A stretch of DNA of 57,237 nt from Candidatus Aquabacterium excrementipullorum (GTDB taxonomy: Bacteria; Pseudomonadota; Gammaproteobacteria; Burkholderiales; Burkholderiaceae_C): contig DXIO01000052.1 in the NCBI GenBank assembly GCA_019112875.1, positions 1 through 57,237 on the forward strand, read 5' to 3'. Below, piece by piece: positions 1 to 8,893 of this stretch. Position numbers and translations under genes: made by a program. The notes beneath the pieces were generated by a model that saw nothing but the letters and a program-made list of their open reading frames with translations, was not told the DNA's origin and did not search any database. Numbering within the stretch: the stretch's first letter is position 1; the number at the start of each line of letters is the position of its first letter.

Positions 1-21
1 GCATCGACGACCAACCCGGAG

Positions 22-885
22 ATGACGATGCGGGACCTGCCCTTGCCCACCCTGCCGCTGTCGGACCTCAGCCCTTCGCTCTCACGCGGCTCCGCGCCGT
101 CCCGGAGGTCTCTTCACCGTGGCTCAGCACAACCCGATGCTGCGCCAGCCCCGAAACTGGAGGTCGTTTGGGCGCGCACTGCGCAGGATGTTCTCGAGGC
201 CCAGCGCCTGAGGTACCAGATCTTCGCCGAGGAGATGGGTGCGCGCCTGACGGTGCCCGCCGGCAGCCCTGCCGGCCATGACATCGACCTGTTCGACCCC
301 TACTGCGAGCACCTGCTGGTGCGCCTGGAGGGCCAGAACGGCGAGCCCGGCGAAGTGATCGGCACCTACCGCGTGCTCACGCCCGAAGCGGCCAAGCGCG
401 TCGGCGGCCTGTACAGCGAGACCGAGTTCGACATCACCCGCCTGCGCCCGCTGCGCGGCAAGATGGTGGAACTGGGCCGCTCCTGCGTGCACCCCGACCA
501 CCGCCAGGGCGGCGTGATCCTGGCCCTGTGGGGCGCCCTGGCCGAATTCATGGTGCGCAATGACCTGGACACCATGATCGGCTGCGCCAGCATCAGCATG
601 CGCGACGGCGGCCACGTCGCCGCCAGCCTGTGGGAGCAGTTGCGCCACACGCACCTGGCCCCCATCGAGTGGCAGGTTCGCCCGCGCCTGCCCCTGCCCG
701 TGGCCGACCTGGACAGCCACCTGGCCGTCGAGCCGCCCGCGCTGATCAAGGGCTACCTGCGTTGCGGCGCCAAGATCCTGGGCGCGCCCGCCTGGGACCC
801 TGACTTCAACACCGCCGACCTGCCGATGATGATGCGCATCGCCGACCTGCCCGCGCGCTACCGCCGCCACTTCCTGGGCGTCTGA
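22..885 (+). CDS. OlsB-like ornithine N-acyltransferase (GNAT fold)
   Basis: Product of 287 residues resembling the hemolysin-like acyltransferase family (OlsB), which transfers a 3-hydroxyacyl chain from acyl-carrier protein to ornithine, the first step in ornithine-lipid synthesis at the inner membrane. Family-like stretches seen are LRYQIFAEEMGA near residue 67, DLFDPYCEHL near 90, VIGTYRVL near 113, and ELGRSCVHPDHRQG near 150, followed by a C-terminal RYRRHFLG. The first ~45 residues are Ser/Pro-rich and outside the domain. The reading frame is open to the left edge of the window, so an earlier start cannot be excluded. GGAG at 18-21 lies 6 nt before an ATG at 28, so position 28 is at least as good a start as 22. 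It is transcribed toward rsmB, 59 nt away. Substrate assignment is from family resemblance only. Confidence 0.8.
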   Translation: MTMRDLPLPTLPLSDLSPSLSRGSAPSRRSLHRGSAQPDAAPAPKLEVVWARTAQDVLEAQRLRYQIFAEEMGARLTVPAGSPAGHDIDLFDPYCEHLLVRLEGQNGEPGEVIGTYRVLTPEAAKRVGGLYSETEFDITRLRPLRGKMVELGRSCVHPDHRQGGVILALWGALAEFMVRNDLDTMIGCASISMRDGGHVAASLWEQLRHTHLAPIEWQVRPRLPLPVADLDSHLAVEPPALIKGYLRCGAKILGAPAWDPDFNTADLPMMMRIADLPARYRRHFLGV

Positions 886-944
886 TCCGGGCTGCGTAAG
901 CCCAGCTTCACGAAACTACACGCGCAGCGCATAGACTGCGCGCC

Positions 945-2345
945 ATGTCTGTTCAGCCTCGCGCCTCCCGTTCCGCATCGCGGGAACCACCCCGTCCCCC
1001 GGCCGGCGCCCCGCCCCTGTGGCGCCTGCTCGGCCATTGTGCAGACGCCGTGGCCGCCGTGCAGGCCGGGCGCTCGCTGACCGACGCGCTGGAAGCCTGC
1101 CCGCCCGCCGTGCGCCCCGGCACCCAGGCCCTGTCCTTCGCCGTGATGCGGCGACTGGGGCTGGCCCGGCGCCTGCGCGCCCTGCTGGTGCCCCGCGCCC
1201 CGGCGCCCTGGGTGGACGGCCTGCTGCTGTCCGCTTTGGCCCTGGCCTGCGGTGATGAATACAGTCCCCACACCCTGGTCGACCAGGCCGTGGACGCCGC
1301 CAAGCGGGGCGCCAAACCCGCCTCGGGCATGGTCAACGCCGTGCTGCGCCGCTTCCTGCGCGAACGCGAGGCCCTGTTGGCCAAGGCAGAACAAGATCCG
1401 GAAGCCCGCTGGAACCACCCCCGCTGGTGGATCGACCAGGTGAAGCAGGACTGGCCCGAGCACTGGCAGGCCCTGCTGCAGGCCAACCAGCAACCCGGCC
1501 CCATGGTGCTGCGCGTCAACCGCCGCCACGGCAGCCGCGACCACTACCTGGAACGCCTGCGCGAAGCCGGCCAGAGCGCCATCCCCGTGCTCGACGACGG
1601 CCTGCTGCTGGCCCAGCCCGTGCCCGTGCACCAGTTGCCCGGCTTCGCCCAGGGCGACGTCTCCGTGCAGGACACCTCCGCCCAGCGCGCCGCCAAGCTG
1701 CTGCTGCAGGCCCTGGGCCCCGACATCCAACCCGGCACCCGCGTGCTGGACGCGTGCAGCGCCCCCGGCGGCAAGACCGCCCACCTGCTCGAAGCCGCCG
1801 ATCTGGCGCTGCTGGCCCTGGATGCCGACGCCACCCGCCTGCGCCGCGTCGACGAGACCCTGCAACGCCTGAACCTGCCCGCCACCACCCAAGCCACCAC
1901 CCGCACCGCCGACGCCGCCGACACCGCCACCTGGTGGGACGGCCGCCCTTTCGACGCCATCCTGCTCGACGCGCCCTGCAGCGGCTCCGGCATCGTGCGC
2001 CGCCACCCGGACGCCCGCTGGCTGCGCCGCGCCACCGACATCCCCGCCCTGGCCGACACGCAGGATCGCCTGCTCGACGCCCTGTGGCCCCTGCTCGCCC
2101 CGGGCGGGCATCTGCTGTACTGCACCTGCTCCCTCTTCAAACAAGAGGGCGAGCAGCGCATCGACGCGTTTTTGCAACGCCAGCCCCAGGCCACCCGCCT
2201 GCCGGCCCCGGGTCACCTGTTGCCTGTGGTCGAATACCCTGAACCTGAACGTGCCACCACGGGCAGCCCCGCCGAGTCCGCCGGCCCTCGTGATCCGGGA
2301 GACGGCTTCTACTACGCCTTGCTGAGCAAGCCAGCCACCCGCTGA
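945..2345 (+). CDS. rsmB: 16S rRNA (cytosine(967)-C5)-methyltransferase RsmB
   Basis: 466-residue RNA m5C methyltransferase that methylates C967 of 16S rRNA using S-adenosylmethionine. The N-terminal ~150 residues form the NusB-like RNA-binding helical domain. The C-terminal half is the Rossmann methyltransferase with the SAM loop DACSAPGGKT near residue 268. It carries the two family cysteines, Cys345 in DAPCSGSG and Cys395 in the TCS motif; the TCS cysteine is the expected nucleophile. Length matches the family. The next gene begins 2 nt after the stop, so rsmB probably heads an operon with the DUF4390 gene, ntrY and ntrX. This order is one I recall as common in Burkholderiales. Confidence 0.95.
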   Translation: MSVQPRASRSASREPPRPPAGAPPLWRLLGHCADAVAAVQAGRSLTDALEACPPAVRPGTQALSFAVMRRLGLARRLRALLVPRAPAPWVDGLLLSALALACGDEYSPHTLVDQAVDAAKRGAKPASGMVNAVLRRFLREREALLAKAEQDPEARWNHPRWWIDQVKQDWPEHWQALLQANQQPGPMVLRVNRRHGSRDHYLERLREAGQSAIPVLDDGLLLAQPVPVHQLPGFAQGDVSVQDTSAQRAAKLLLQALGPDIQPGTRVLDACSAPGGKTAHLLEAADLALLALDADATRLRRVDETLQRLNLPATTQATTRTADAADTATWWDGRPFDAILLDAPCSGSGIVRRHPDARWLRRATDIPALADTQDRLLDALWPLLAPGGHLLYCTCSLFKQEGEQRIDAFLQRQPQATRLPAPGHLLPVVEYPEPERATTGSPAESAGPRDPGDGFYYALLSKPATR

Positions 2346-2347
2346 CC

Positions 2348-2938
2348 ATGCCCGATTCCAGCCGCCGCGCCGTTCTGCTGCGAGCCGCCACAGCCATGGC
2401 CGCAGCTGCCATGGCCGGCACCGTGCGGGCGCAGATCGCCACCGGCGGCAAACCCCAGGTCGAGCTCACGCAGCTGCAGGTCCTGCGCGCCGAAGACGGG
2501 CTGATCCTGAGCTACGACGTGCACTTCGAACTGCCGCGCGACGTGGAAGACGCACTTTACAAAGGCGTGGCCGTCGTCTTCGTGGCCCGCGCCGAGGTCT
2601 TTCGTGAGCGCTGGTACTGGAGCGACAAGTCCCGCAACGTGGCCGAACGCCGCTGGCGCCTGGCCTACCAGCCGCTCACCCGCCGCTGGCGCGTCAGCTT
2701 CGATGGCCTGAGCCAGCACTACGGCAGCCTCACAGAAGCCCTGGGCGTGCTGCAGCGCAGCAGCCGCTGGCGCATCCTGGACAGCAGCATCGCCCCCGAC
2801 GACCGCAGCCACTACGTCGAATTCAGCTTCGAGCTCGACCGCGACGAGCTGCCCCGCCCCCTGCAGATCGGCCTGAGCGACCAGAACGAATGGACCTTGT
2901 CCGTCCAGCGCCGCCTGTCTGTCCCTGCCACCCGATGA
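2348..2938 (+). CDS. DUF4390 domain-containing exported protein
   Basis: 196-residue protein with a signal sequence carrying an Arg-Arg pair (SSRRAVLL) and an alanine-rich hydrophobic stretch ending near AMAGTVRA at residues 22-29, so it is probably exported. The rest resembles the DUF4390 family found between rsmB and the NtrY-type kinase gene in betaproteobacteria: an all-beta pattern with FELPRDVEDALYKGV and RWYWSDK. Function is unknown. Linkage to the kinase gene (12 nt downstream) suggests an envelope role connected with signalling, but that is inference. Confidence 0.85.
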   Translation: MPDSSRRAVLLRAATAMAAAAMAGTVRAQIATGGKPQVELTQLQVLRAEDGLILSYDVHFELPRDVEDALYKGVAVVFVARAEVFRERWYWSDKSRNVAERRWRLAYQPLTRRWRVSFDGLSQHYGSLTEALGVLQRSSRWRILDSSIAPDDRSHYVEFSFELDRDELPRPLQIGLSDQNEWTLSVQRRLSVPATR

Positions 2939-2950
2939 CACGGTAGAGAG

Positions 2951-5260
2951 ATGAGTCCCATCAAGGCCAACCGCTGGGCCTGGATCGTCGCCGGCCTGGC
3001 CATGCTGGGTGCCGGCCTCGTGCTGGCCTTCATGCTCGTGTTCGCCACGCAGAACCGCGAACGCTTCGAACCCATGTTCGTCTGGCTGTTCTGGACCAAC
3101 GTGGCCATCGCCTCGCTGCTGGGCCTGGTCATCGTGCTGGCCCTGGGGCGCCTGGCCCTGCGCATCCGCAAGCGCAAGTTCGGCAGCCAGTTGCTGCTCA
3201 AGCTGGCCAGCATCTTCGCGCTGGTGGCCTTGGTGCCTGGCTTGCTGATCTATGGCGTCTCCTACCAGTTCGTCTCGCGCAGCATCGAGACCTGGTTCGA
3301 CGTGCGCGTCGAAGGCGCGCTGGACGCCGGCCTCAACCTGGGCCGCAACACGCTGGACACCCTCAGCCAGGACTTGGGGCAAAAGACCCAGCTCGCCGCC
3401 GAGCGCATGTCCATCCTGCCCGGCCAGCGCCTCGTCGACACCGCGCCCCAGCTGCTCGAACTCGAGCGCCTGCGCGAACAGCTCGGCGCCGAATCCGTCA
3501 CCCTGGTCAGCGAATCGGGCGTGATCGAGACCCGCGTCGGCGGCGACACGGCCACCCTGCTGCGCAGCACGCGCGTCAACGCCACCTGGCGACAGGACGC
3601 GCGCGACAAGGGCGTCATGTCCATGATCGACGGCCTCGATGAGGGCGACACCCCCCGCGTCATCGCCCTGGCCTGGATGCCCGACCGCAGCTTCAGCCTG
3701 CAGGGCCGCGGCCACTACCTGATGGTGCAGCAGCGCCTGCCGGCCGAGCTGGTGCGCAACGCGCTGGATGTGCAGAACGCCTACCGCGAGTACCAGCAGC
3801 GCTCCCTGGGCCGTGAAGGCCTGCGCCGCATGTACATCGGCACGCTCACGCTGTCGCTGGTGCTGGCCGTGTTCGGCGCCATGCTGCTGGCCGCCATCCT
3901 GGGCCAGCAACTGGCCCGCCCGCTGCTGCTGCTGGCCGAGGGCGTGCGCGACGTGGCCGGCGGCGACCTCAGCCCCAAGCCCATCTTCGCCTCGAAGGAC
4001 GAACTGGGCGGCCTTACCCGCGACTTCGCCGCGATGACGCAGCAACTGGCCGACGCCCGCACCCAGGCCGAGATCAGCGCCCTGCAGCTCGACAGCGCCT
4101 ACGTGCACGTGCAGACCATCCTGGACAACCTCACCTCCGGCGTGATCGTGTTCGACCGCGAGGGCCTGATCGACACCGTCAACCCCGGCGCCACCCGCAT
4201 CCTGCGCGCCCCGCTGTCGGCCTACCGGGGCCAGCCGCTCAACGCCGTGCCCGGCTTGGAAGCCTTCGCCGAAGCCATCGACGAGCGCTTCGCCAGCTAC
4301 GCCAGCGACCCCGAACCCGGCGAGCGACAGCAATGGCAGGAATCCTTCGAGCGCCCGCTGACCGATGTCGCCAGTAACCCCGAAGACCCGAAAGCCGCCG
4401 CCCAGACCCTGCTGGTGCGCGGCGCCGACCTGCCCGCCGACGCCCGCCTGATCGTGTTCGACGACATCAGCGAGCTCGTCTCGGCCCAGCGCTCCAAGGC
4501 CTGGGGCGAGGTGGCCCGCCGCGTCGCGCACGAAATCAAGAACCCGCTCACGCCCATCCAGCTCTCGGCCGAGCGGCTGCAGATGAAGCTGGAAGCCAAG
4601 CTGGACGAGCCCGGCCAGCACCTGCTCAACCGCTCGGTCACCACCATCGTCACGCAGGTGCAGGCGCTCAAGACGCTGATCAACGAGTTCCGCGACTTCG
4701 CCCGCCTGCCCTCCTCGCGCCTGGCCCCGCTCGATCTGAACGCCCTGGTGGGCGACGTGCTGGCCCTGTACGGCCAGGCCATCGAGACCGGCCTGCTCAC
4801 CGTGCACTTGGATGCCGAGCTGCCCGGCATCCTGGGCGATGCGACCCTGCTGCGCCAGGTCGTGCACAACCTGGTGCAAAATGCGCTCGATGCCGTACAA
4901 GGCCAGACCGACGATCCCACCCGCCCCGCGCGCGTGGCGTTGCTCACCGAAGTGCGGCAGAACCCACCGGGGCATCCCCCCACCGTCCGGCTCGTGATCC
5001 GAGACAACGGCCCCGGCTTCCCAGAACAGGTGCTCAAAAGGGCGTTCGAACCCTACGTCACCACGAAATCACACGGCACGGGCCTCGGCCTGGCCGTGGT
5101 CAAGAAGATCGCCGACGAACACGACGCCATCGTGCGGCTGCGAAACCTGGAATCCTCTGGCAATCCCTCAGCGCCCGGCGGTTTGAGAGGGGCACAAGTT
5201 TCGCTATCATTTTCAAAGCTGTCATCCCATACTCCCGTGGCGGCGCCTCCAGGCGTGTAG
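2951..5260 (+). CDS. NtrY-type membrane sensor histidine kinase
   Basis: 769-residue sensor kinase. Three hydrophobic segments near residues 10-35, 41-64 and 80-103 precede a large extracytoplasmic region (~105-295). A further membrane helix (TLTLSLVLAVFGAMLLAAIL) is followed by a HAMP segment, a PAS domain near 385-500 (LDNLTSGVIVFDREG), a dimerisation/phosphoacceptor helix with His527 in AHEIKNP, and a HATPase domain with N, DNGPGFP and GTGLGL boxes. This is the NtrY architecture. It would phosphorylate the regulator encoded immediately downstream (start 5286). The stimulus is unknown; NtrY proteins have been linked to nitrogen, redox and envelope signals. The 3' end also seems to carry a promoter for the next gene. 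Confidence 0.9.
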   Translation: MSPIKANRWAWIVAGLAMLGAGLVLAFMLVFATQNRERFEPMFVWLFWTNVAIASLLGLVIVLALGRLALRIRKRKFGSQLLLKLASIFALVALVPGLLIYGVSYQFVSRSIETWFDVRVEGALDAGLNLGRNTLDTLSQDLGQKTQLAAERMSILPGQRLVDTAPQLLELERLREQLGAESVTLVSESGVIETRVGGDTATLLRSTRVNATWRQDARDKGVMSMIDGLDEGDTPRVIALAWMPDRSFSLQGRGHYLMVQQRLPAELVRNALDVQNAYREYQQRSLGREGLRRMYIGTLTLSLVLAVFGAMLLAAILGQQLARPLLLLAEGVRDVAGGDLSPKPIFASKDELGGLTRDFAAMTQQLADARTQAEISALQLDSAYVHVQTILDNLTSGVIVFDREGLIDTVNPGATRILRAPLSAYRGQPLNAVPGLEAFAEAIDERFASYASDPEPGERQQWQESFERPLTDVASNPEDPKAAAQTLLVRGADLPADARLIVFDDISELVSAQRSKAWGEVARRVAHEIKNPLTPIQLSAERLQMKLEAKLDEPGQHLLNRSVTTIVTQVQALKTLINEFRDFARLPSSRLAPLDLNALVGDVLALYGQAIETGLLTVHLDAELPGILGDATLLRQVVHNLVQNALDAVQGQTDDPTRPARVALLTEVRQNPPGHPPTVRLVIRDNGPGFPEQVLKRAFEPYVTTKSHGTGLGLAVVKKIADEHDAIVRLRNLESSGNPSAPGGLRGAQVSLSFSKLSSHTPVAAPPGV
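5183..5210 (+). promoter_or_regulatory. Predicted sigma-70 promoter inside the 3' end of the ntrY-like gene
   Basis: TTGAGA at 5183-5188 and TATCAT at 5205-5210 are separated by 16 bp, each one mismatch from consensus, in an AT-richer stretch at the end of the kinase gene. The downstream regulator starts at 5286, leaving a leader of about 70 nt. This would allow the regulator to be transcribed without its kinase. Confidence 0.45.
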
Positions 5261-5285
5261 CGCGCACCACAGAGACACAAAATTC

Positions 5286-6113
5286 ATGGCCACCATTCTT
5301 GTAGTTGACGACGAACTTGGCATCCGGGCACTGCTGTCGGACATCCTGACCGACGAAGGCCACTCCGTCGAACTGGCGGAAAACGCCGCGCAGGCCCGCA
5401 CCATGCGAGAGCGCTGCAAGCCCGATCTGGTGCTGCTGGACATCTGGATGCCCGACGTCGACGGTGTCACCCTGCTCAAGGAATGGGGCGCCAGCGGCCA
5501 GCTCACGATGCCCGTGATCATGATGTCGGGCCACGGCACCATCGACACCGCCGTCGAGGCCACCAAGGTCGGCGCACAGGCCTTCCTGGAAAAGCCGATC
5601 ACCATGCAGAAGCTGCTGCGTGCGGTCGAGCAGGGCCTGGCCAAGCCGGCACCTGCCACGCCCGCCCCGCTGGCGCGCACCATGGGCGTGATCGGCGGCA
5701 CGCCTCATCTGGCCAGCGTCACGCCGATCACCGCCGCCCCCTCGTACCACCAGAACGCCCCCGCCCAGGTGATGGCGCTGCGCAGCTCCGATGTCATCGG
5801 CGGCCAGCCGCTGCACACCGGCCACCCTGCCACGCATGGCCTGCACGCGGGCCACAGCGGCCATGCCGGCCACGGCGTGAACCCGGTCGTCTCCAATGGC
5901 CTGGCCCACGAGCAGCTGTTCGAACTCGACCGCCCGCTGCGCGAAGCCCGCGACGACTTCGAGCGCGCCTACTTCGAGTTCCACCTCGCCCGCGAAGGCG
6001 GCAGCATGACGCGCGTGGCCGAGAAAACCGGCCTGGAGCGCACCCACCTGTACCGCAAGCTCAAGCAATTGGGCGTCGATCTGAGCCGCAACCGCAAAGC
6101 AGTCGCAAATTGA
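5286..6113 (+). CDS. NtrX-like response regulator lacking the AAA+ domain
   Basis: 275-residue response regulator paired with the upstream NtrY-type kinase. The receiver domain (residues 1-120) has the acidic pair DDE at 8-10, phosphoacceptor Asp52 in LLDIWMPD and Lys in EKPIT. Residues ~125-205 are a low-complexity Ala/Pro/His/Gly linker with many His-Gly pairs (for example HAGHSGHAGHG). The last ~65 residues form a Fis-type helix-turn-helix (MTRVAEKTGLERTHLYRKL). The ~230-residue AAA+ sigma-54 interaction domain of classical NtrX is absent, with no sign of a frameshift. It therefore cannot remodel sigma-54 holoenzyme and probably acts like a RegA/ActR-type DNA-binding regulator. An internal promoter upstream may drive it. 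Confidence 0.85.
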   Translation: MATILVVDDELGIRALLSDILTDEGHSVELAENAAQARTMRERCKPDLVLLDIWMPDVDGVTLLKEWGASGQLTMPVIMMSGHGTIDTAVEATKVGAQAFLEKPITMQKLLRAVEQGLAKPAPATPAPLARTMGVIGGTPHLASVTPITAAPSYHQNAPAQVMALRSSDVIGGQPLHTGHPATHGLHAGHSGHAGHGVNPVVSNGLAHEQLFELDRPLREARDDFERAYFEFHLAREGGSMTRVAEKTGLERTHLYRKLKQLGVDLSRNRKAVAN

Positions 6114-6115
6114 TA

Positions 6116-6121
6116 TATACT
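6116..6121 (+). promoter_or_regulatory. Possible -10 element of the tRNA-Phe promoter
   Basis: TATACT at 6116-6121 overlaps the 3' end of the regulator's untranslated tail and lies about 47 nt before the tRNA. No convincing -35 hexamer is visible at the right distance, so this is tentative. Confidence 0.35.
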
Positions 6122-6167
6122 CTTGGTTTCCCGAGATCGCAGCCAAGCTGATTGATCAACGGTTGAT

Positions 6168-6243
6168 GGCCAAGTAGCTCAGTTGGTAGAGCAGCGGATT
6201 GAAAATCCGCGTGTCGGTGGTTCGATTCCGCCCTTGGCCACCA
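6168..6243 (+). tRNA. tRNA-Phe (anticodon GAA), CCA encoded
   Basis: 76-nt cloverleaf. The acceptor stem GGCCAAG (6168-6174) pairs with CTTGGCC (6233-6239), followed by discriminator A and an encoded CCA. The anticodon stem GCGGA/TCCGC encloses loop TTGAAAA, giving anticodon GAA for phenylalanine. The T-arm contains GGTTCGATTCC. A strong terminator follows immediately. Confidence 0.97.
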
Positions 6244-6250
6244 AAATTCA

Positions 6251-6286
6251 AAAAGCCCCGTGCAGTTCGCTGCCCGGGGCTTTTTT
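6251..6286 (+). terminator. Rho-independent terminator after tRNA-Phe
   Basis: AAAAGCCCCG (6251-6260) and CGGGGC (6275-6280) form a GC-rich stem, followed by six T. It ends the tRNA transcript and insulates the next gene. Confidence 0.85.
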
Positions 6287-6416
6287 CATAGCCTTCGCAC
6301 AAATCAGGGGAAACGCCGAGGACAAGGCATGCAAGCACCATAATGTGTGCGCTGCCACCAATTGCAAAGAGCAGCACAGTGCCGATCGATTCTCTGCACG
6401 CAGAAGCAAGCCAACA

Positions 6417-8813
6417 ATGCAGGACATCCTCAACGAGCTATATCCACACATCGCTGCCACACATCCCGGCCCGCATGCCTGGATCGGGCAGGCCCCTCCT
6501 CCCGGCCTCACGTTCACTGCCATCGACCTGCACGCCAAGCCAGGCTTTCGTGCCAACGCAGACCAGAGCGGCCATTTCGCCTCGGTCTGGCTGGCCGAGA
6601 CGCCGGTCACCCTCCAAGGCTGGCGCATCCTGCTGGATTCCGCCCTGCGCATGCTCAAGCCCTCGGGTGTGCTGGTCATGCGCTACGCCCAGAACCAGTA
6701 CATCTCCCTGCCCGCGCTCAAGAACTTCCTGTACCGGAAGCACGGTTTCCGCGTGGGCGTGCTCTCGGAGACCATCCGTGGCAACGACATGCTCACCGCC
6801 TTCACGGTCGAGCGAGACGCCGCGACGCTGCCCACCAGCAAGACCTGGACGTTCGGCCTGCTCACACAAGGCAAGAAGGTGGCACTCGTGGAGAGGCTGT
6901 GCCGCACCATCCGCGAATTCGGCGGGACGGCGCATGAGATCATCATCGTCGGTCCACGCAACGACGCGTACGAGCCCTACGCCCCGGTCTACATCGACAA
7001 GACCTACAGCACCCAACTGGCCGACATCTGCGTCAAGAAAAATGACATCGTCGACCGTGCCAGCCACGAGAACCTCTGCATCCTGCACGACCGCTACTGG
7101 CTCAACCCGGACTTCTTCTCCGGCTTTGACCTCTACGGCTACGACTTCGACTTCATCACGATCCGGCAACAGCACCAGTCCGGCAAGAACTACCCGTCGT
7201 ACTGCGCCATCGATGACCACAAGCACCTGATCTGGGGCCCCATCTACGAGTGTGGCAACGAAAACCAGACCTGGAACCGTCACTACCTCAATGGCGGGCT
7301 CCTCATCGCCAAGCGAGCGCTGCTCCGGCGTGTGCCGTTCAACCCGCTGATCTTCCACAACCAGGCCGAGGACGTGGAACTGGCCCGGCAGATGGAAAGC
7401 CATTCGGTCGTGCTGCGGATCAACCGCCACGCCTCGGCCGTGACCGACGTGCCCGACCACATGACGGACGCGTTCACGCTGGCGGCGGAAACCGACTACG
7501 ACCGGGTGTTCTTCCCCCCCGCCCCGCCACAAGAGCCGCCGCCATCCGACGCGCTGGCCACACGCCTTCGGGATGCCATCGCCTGGCTCAAGCCCCACAG
7601 GGCGGACCGCCCTGATTCCAAGGGCATCCGCATCCTGGGCGTGAGGTTGGCCAAGCCCCGCTTCCTGCGCAAGAAGAAGCGGGCCGCAACTGCGCCGCAG
7701 GAAGTGCGCCCCCGCAGCCGCCTGCCCCATCAGCCCGACGAGCGCATGGGCCTGAACATCATCCTGTATGCCGCAGACCCCGGTGGCGTGGTGAACGTCG
7801 CCATCCACTACATGCGGTCACTGGCCAGGAAGGGCATTCCCTTCTGCATCGTCGATATCGAGCGGGGCCGCGGTCAGAGCGTCATTCCCGCCGACCTGGC
7901 CGCCCGCGTGCTGCTGGACCCGATCTACCCGACCAACGTGTGGTGCATCGGCTTCCCCTTCATGCTCGACCATACGAACACCCTGCACGACTGGGCCAAT
8001 GGCCGCTGGAACGCCAATTTCACACACTGGGAGCTGCCCTTCGTGCCGAAACGGCTGGCCCGCAATTTCGACGCGCTCGACTCCGTGATCGTCGATACCG
8101 AATTCGTGCGCGACGCCATCGCCACCATCACCAGCAAGCCCATCGCCTTGATCGACCCCGAAATACGGGTGCCGACCGAGAGCGTGAAGCACTACGATCG
8201 GCGCCACTTCGGCCTGCCCACCGACAAGGTGCTGTTCCTGCTGAACTGGGAGTACACCTCGTCGACGGTGCGCAAGAATCCGCAGGCCGGGCTGAAGGCG
8301 TTCGGCGAGGCCTTCGCCGGCCGCGACGACGTGGCGCTGGTGATGCACGTCAAGTTCGAATCCCGCCATGGCAAGAAGTTGCTCAAGGAGTACACCGACT
8401 TCCTCTCGGACGTGCGCCGCAAGCACCCCAACGTCATCGTGCTGGAGAAGAACAGTTTCAGCTACGAGGAGGCCCTGGGCCTGAAACACGCCTGCGATGT
8501 CTACATCAGCCTGCACCGCTCGGAAGGCTATGGCATGGGGTGCGCCGAATCGCTGGCCCTGGGCCGGCGCTGCGTCATGACGGGCTGGTCAGGCAACCTC
8601 GAGTTTCTGAAAGACCCGCACTGGCGTCCGCGCCTGTACCCCGTGCCCGCGGACCTGATTCCGGTGACGCCGGCGGACTTCGCCTGGGTGGACGCGAACG
8701 ACGAGGTGTCTCAGGTGTGGGCCGACGTGAGGCATGCGGATGCCGTGCGCGCCCTGCAGCAGGCCCACCAGGATGTGATCTCGGATCAACAAGGGCTGGT
8801 TCGGGCAGGCTGA
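6417..8813 (+). CDS. Large multidomain glycosyltransferase
   Basis: 798 residues from the ATG at 6417. The frame is open further upstream but runs through the terminator and tRNA, so the later ATG is preferred. Three parts can be read. Residues ~1-130 resemble the C-terminal portion of a SAM methyltransferase (RMLKPSGVLVMRYAQ) without a visible SAM-binding loop. Residues ~140-400 look like a GT-A-type domain (CILHDRY, YLNGGLLIAKR, NQAEDVELA). Residues ~445-798 are a GT-B domain starting GLNIILYAADPGGVVNVA, with the nucleotide-sugar motif HRSEGYGMGCAESLALG and GWSGNLEF near residue 700-725, as in GT4 enzymes. It probably adds sugars to a surface glycan. It stands alone between two terminators, next to a tRNA gene. 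Substrates are unknown. Confidence 0.75.
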   Translation: MQDILNELYPHIAATHPGPHAWIGQAPPPGLTFTAIDLHAKPGFRANADQSGHFASVWLAETPVTLQGWRILLDSALRMLKPSGVLVMRYAQNQYISLPALKNFLYRKHGFRVGVLSETIRGNDMLTAFTVERDAATLPTSKTWTFGLLTQGKKVALVERLCRTIREFGGTAHEIIIVGPRNDAYEPYAPVYIDKTYSTQLADICVKKNDIVDRASHENLCILHDRYWLNPDFFSGFDLYGYDFDFITIRQQHQSGKNYPSYCAIDDHKHLIWGPIYECGNENQTWNRHYLNGGLLIAKRALLRRVPFNPLIFHNQAEDVELARQMESHSVVLRINRHASAVTDVPDHMTDAFTLAAETDYDRVFFPPAPPQEPPPSDALATRLRDAIAWLKPHRADRPDSKGIRILGVRLAKPRFLRKKKRAATAPQEVRPRSRLPHQPDERMGLNIILYAADPGGVVNVAIHYMRSLARKGIPFCIVDIERGRGQSVIPADLAARVLLDPIYPTNVWCIGFPFMLDHTNTLHDWANGRWNANFTHWELPFVPKRLARNFDALDSVIVDTEFVRDAIATITSKPIALIDPEIRVPTESVKHYDRRHFGLPTDKVLFLLNWEYTSSTVRKNPQAGLKAFGEAFAGRDDVALVMHVKFESRHGKKLLKEYTDFLSDVRRKHPNVIVLEKNSFSYEEALGLKHACDVYISLHRSEGYGMGCAESLALGRRCVMTGWSGNLEFLKDPHWRPRLYPVPADLIPVTPADFAWVDANDEVSQVWADVRHADAVRALQQAHQDVISDQQGLVRAG

Positions 8814-8853
8814 CACAAGCATCCCACCCAAGCCCTGCCCTGACAAGAGCCCC

Positions 8854-8893
8854 ACGGCTGCCTTCGCACAAAGCGAGGCAGCCGTTCCTTTTT
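8854..8893 (+). terminator. Rho-independent terminator after the multidomain glycosyltransferase
   Basis: ACGGCTGCCT (8854-8863) pairs perfectly with AGGCAGCCGT (8876-8885), followed by TCCTTTTT. It lies 40 nt after the stop codon. Confidence 0.85.

Noticed and set aside
2312..4975. Very long antisense open frame opposite the DUF4390 and ntrY-like genes
   Set aside because: Low-complexity Gly/Ala/Gln/Val-rich translation typical of a GC-rich shadow frame; the sense strand has clear domains.
6183..6416. N-terminal extension of the multidomain glycosyltransferase
   Set aside because: It would be read through the tRNA and a strong terminator; the ATG at 6417 is the reasonable start.
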